From: Desulfovibrio sp.
GTDB taxonomy: Bacteria; Desulfobacterota; Desulfovibrionia; Desulfovibrionales; Desulfovibrionaceae
NCBI GenBank assembly: GCA_009773975.1
Contig: VSMX01000043.1
Coordinates: 1-16,059 of the forward strand
DNA: 16,059 bases
Reading direction: 5' to 3'
This document shows, piece after piece, positions 14,372 to 16,059 of the stretch; positions within the stretch are counted from its first letter, which is position 1, and each line of letters begins with the position of its first letter. The notes below the pieces were generated by a model. That model saw nothing but the letters and a program-made list of their open reading frames with translations. It was not told the origin of the DNA and did no database searches. The position numbers and the translations under genes are program-made.

Positions 14372-16059
14372 ACCGGCTGAACTTCCATAATCTGGATTTC
14401 ATTATAAAGCGGATTGACCTTGCCCAGACGCAGCTGGACAGCCATCCCGGGGCAGGCCCTTTCATCAAAAAGTCTGCGTTTGCCACGCACAAAAAGTCCT
14501 TCCGCCGGCAGGTTTACTGTAACAGCCATATCGTTTTCTTCAGTTATAATGCCATCCCACCACTTTCTGGAACCTTCCTGAAGAATGTAAAGCAATTTCC
14601 AGTAGCGCGGCCGAAAACGCTGGGCATGGCCTGCGCCTTCCAGAACAGGATTAATCTGGGCCAGAACTTTTTCCAGCGCTTCTTTTTCAAAAAGCGGCGA
14701 GCCCTCTGTAATAAAATGCAGAACTTGGGCTTCATTGACGAGATCCGTATAACGCCTCAATGGTGATGTTACAGGGGCATAGCGCGCCAGAGCAAGAGCC
14801 GCGTGCCTCTTCCCCCCAACTTCGAGAGAGGAGGGAACAAGCGCGCGCATCACCCGCGCCATATCCTCCGGCTTGTCCCATATGCCGGCGTATTCTTTTG
14901 GCACGGCAACATCCTGAGTGCGGTGCAAGAGCGGGAGTTTATTTTCCATTGCCCAGTCCGCAATGCCAGCGCTGGCCGCGATCATCATTTCGGCCACAAG
15001 TCCCTGGGCAGCCGGTGTCGGGCTTTCTTCCTCCAGGCTTACCCGCGTATCCCAGCCCTCGCCTTCAAGCGATATTTTCGGTTCCTGCCTGTCCATTATG
15101 ACAGCACCATCATCAATGCGTCTTTTCTTGCGCAATTCGGCAACTTCCAGGCCAGTTTTCAGGATTGGCGCGAACGCATAAGCAGGATTTCCGCTATTTT
15201 CACTGCCGTTCAGGATTTTTTCCACATCGGGATAGGTCAGGTTGGCCGCCAGGGAAACCCTGGCCAAAGCGGGCGTTGCTGATGCAATCCTGCCTTCTCC
15301 ATCAATTTGCATCGAAATGCAGAAAGCCGGCCTTGCCTCTCTGGCCATAAGCGAATAGGCGTCAAGTCCCAGTTTCCCGGGGAGCATGTGCAGATCGCCT
15401 TCCGGCAAATAGATGCTTGTGCCCCGCTTGCGCACAGCCCTGTCAAGATTGCCTTCAAAATCCCAGCGCAGGGCCGGGCAGGCAAGGGCAATCGTAACAT
15501 CGAAGCCATTCCCGGATTTGCTGGCATGGAAGGCATCATCAATATCATGGGTGCTGGCGCTGTCGATGCTTACAAAAGGCAAAGCACATTCCGGCAGTTC
15601 ATCCAGTGTTTTGGCTGCCTTTACCAGGCTTTCAACTTCTTCGTCATGCTTGCGCCACCATTCGTCGCCACGCTCATAATCGGCCCGATCCAGCCAGAAA
15701 TTGTAATGTGGCGGCAAAACACCCCAGGCAATCAGCAATTGCAGTGGCAAATGCGGCACATCGGGCATTCCCTTGACAAGCATGTTCCAGAGCGCTTCAT
15801 CCTTCTGGCTATCCGGGTCCAAAACCCTTTCGTGCAAAAGCACCCTTATGCGCTCGGCTATGGCCTCTTCGGGCCATTCAGTGGCAGGCGGCGGAGAAGA
15901 ATGGCTTTGCGCTATACTCCATAATTGCTTCAAAAAGGAGGCGCCTCCGGCAATCAGGGCTTCGCGTTCGCTTTTTACGCGCTCTTCATACAAGCGTTTT
16001 TCAACGGTCTCAGCACTGTAAACCTGGAAATGCGGCGGCTGAAATCTGAAATGGCTTTT
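14365..16059 (-). CDS. RNase II/R-family exoribonuclease, 5' end beyond window
   Basis: A cytoplasmic 3'-5' exoribonuclease of the RNB family, incomplete at its N-terminus because the frame stays open to the right edge (564 codons visible). The RNB catalytic block IDSASTHDIDDAFH, near 15525-15565, carries the four metal-binding aspartates of RNase II and RNase R. TSPLRRYTDL, near 14735-14765, is the second signature. The C-terminal 50-odd residues (VTVNLPAEGLFVRGKRR, GMAVQLRLGKV) look like a short S1-type RNA-binding domain. The motif form is closer to RNase II than to RNase R (which has DG.DARDFDDA), but the N-terminal cold-shock part is not visible, so the choice between rnb and rnr-like names is not made. 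It lies upstream of plsY on the same strand with a 51-nt gap; whether it shares that operon's promoter is not shown. Confidence 0.88.
   Translation of the reverse strand, partial: KSHFRFQPPHFQVYSAETVEKRLYEERVKSEREALIAGGASFLKQLWSIAQSHSSPPPATEWPEEAIAERIRVLLHERVLDPDSQKDEALWNMLVKGMPDVPHLPLQLLIAWGVLPPHYNFWLDRADYERGDEWWRKHDEEVESLVKAAKTLDELPECALPFVSIDSASTHDIDDAFHASKSGNGFDVTIALACPALRWDFEGNLDRAVRKRGTSIYLPEGDLHMLPGKLGLDAYSLMAREARPAFCISMQIDGEGRIASATPALARVSLAANLTYPDVEKILNGSENSGNPAYAFAPILKTGLEVAELRKKRRIDDGAVIMDRQEPKISLEGEGWDTRVSLEEESPTPAAQGLVAEMMIAASAGIADWAMENKLPLLHRTQDVAVPKEYAGIWDKPEDMARVMRALVPSSLEVGGKRHAALALARYAPVTSPLRRYTDLVNEAQVLHFITEGSPLFEKEALEKVLAQINPVLEGAGHAQRFRPRYWKLLYILQEGSRKWWDGIITEENDMAVTVNLPAEGLFVRGKRRLFDERACPGMAVQLRLGKVNPLYNEIQIMEVQPVE

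Noticed and set aside
15991..15993. TTG as true start of the exoribonuclease
   Set aside because: The frame continues open for 22 more codons to the window edge, and the family is longer, so the N-terminus is outside the window.

Overview
The window is chromosomal DNA of a Gram-negative bacterium, packed almost wall to wall with short, tightly spaced operons. Gram-negative is inferred from a heptose-bisphosphate phosphatase (LPS or glycan heptose), a nonulosonate synthase of the NeuB family, signal peptides and a PlsY acyltransferase. The gene set and protein style (zinc-ribbon threonine synthase, proA-nadD-TPR run, CgeB-type glycosyltransferase next to gmhB) look most like the Desulfovibrio group. 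That placement is an impression from the sequences, not a measured result.

Layout. (1) 142-2928, plus strand: proA, nadD and a TPR-like protein form one operon, with a 20-nt overlap (proA/nadD) and a 1-nt TAATG overlap (nadD/TPR). (2) 2933-4228, minus strand: hemW converges on that operon with only 4 bp between the stop codons. (3) 4229-4441: divergent promoter region holding two palindromes and one plausible sigma-70 promoter. (4) 4442-7879, plus strand: a small exported protein of unknown function, an Rsm22-like ribosomal-subunit methyltransferase-family protein with conserved cysteines, a CgeB-like glycosyltransferase and gmhB. (5) 7880-8306: a 427-bp gap between convergent transcription units, full of hairpins and short repeats. 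It is the least explained part of the window. (6) 8307-16059, minus strand, read right to left: an RNase II/R-type exoribonuclease running off the right edge, plsY, thrC, a NeuB-family synthase, a LIC12162-family putative transferase and a Sel1-repeat exported protein. From plsY on, these genes abut or overlap.

How it fits together. Two parts carry surface-glycan functions: glycosyltransferase plus gmhB on the left, and NeuB-like synthase plus LIC12162-family protein on the right. They converge on the structured gap. The NeuB-like and LIC12162-family genes are wired into a housekeeping operon (plsY, thrC) by start/stop overlaps, which suggests co-production of a nonulosonic acid and its putative transferase. 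The NDP-sugar and CMP-activation genes needed for such a pathway are not in the window. No tRNA, rRNA, CRISPR array, transposase or phage gene was seen.

No clearly new multi-gene defence or signalling system is visible. The best candidates for something undescribed are the hairpin-rich gap at 7880-8306, the NeuB/LIC12162-family pair embedded with thrC, and the exported protein at 4442-4930.
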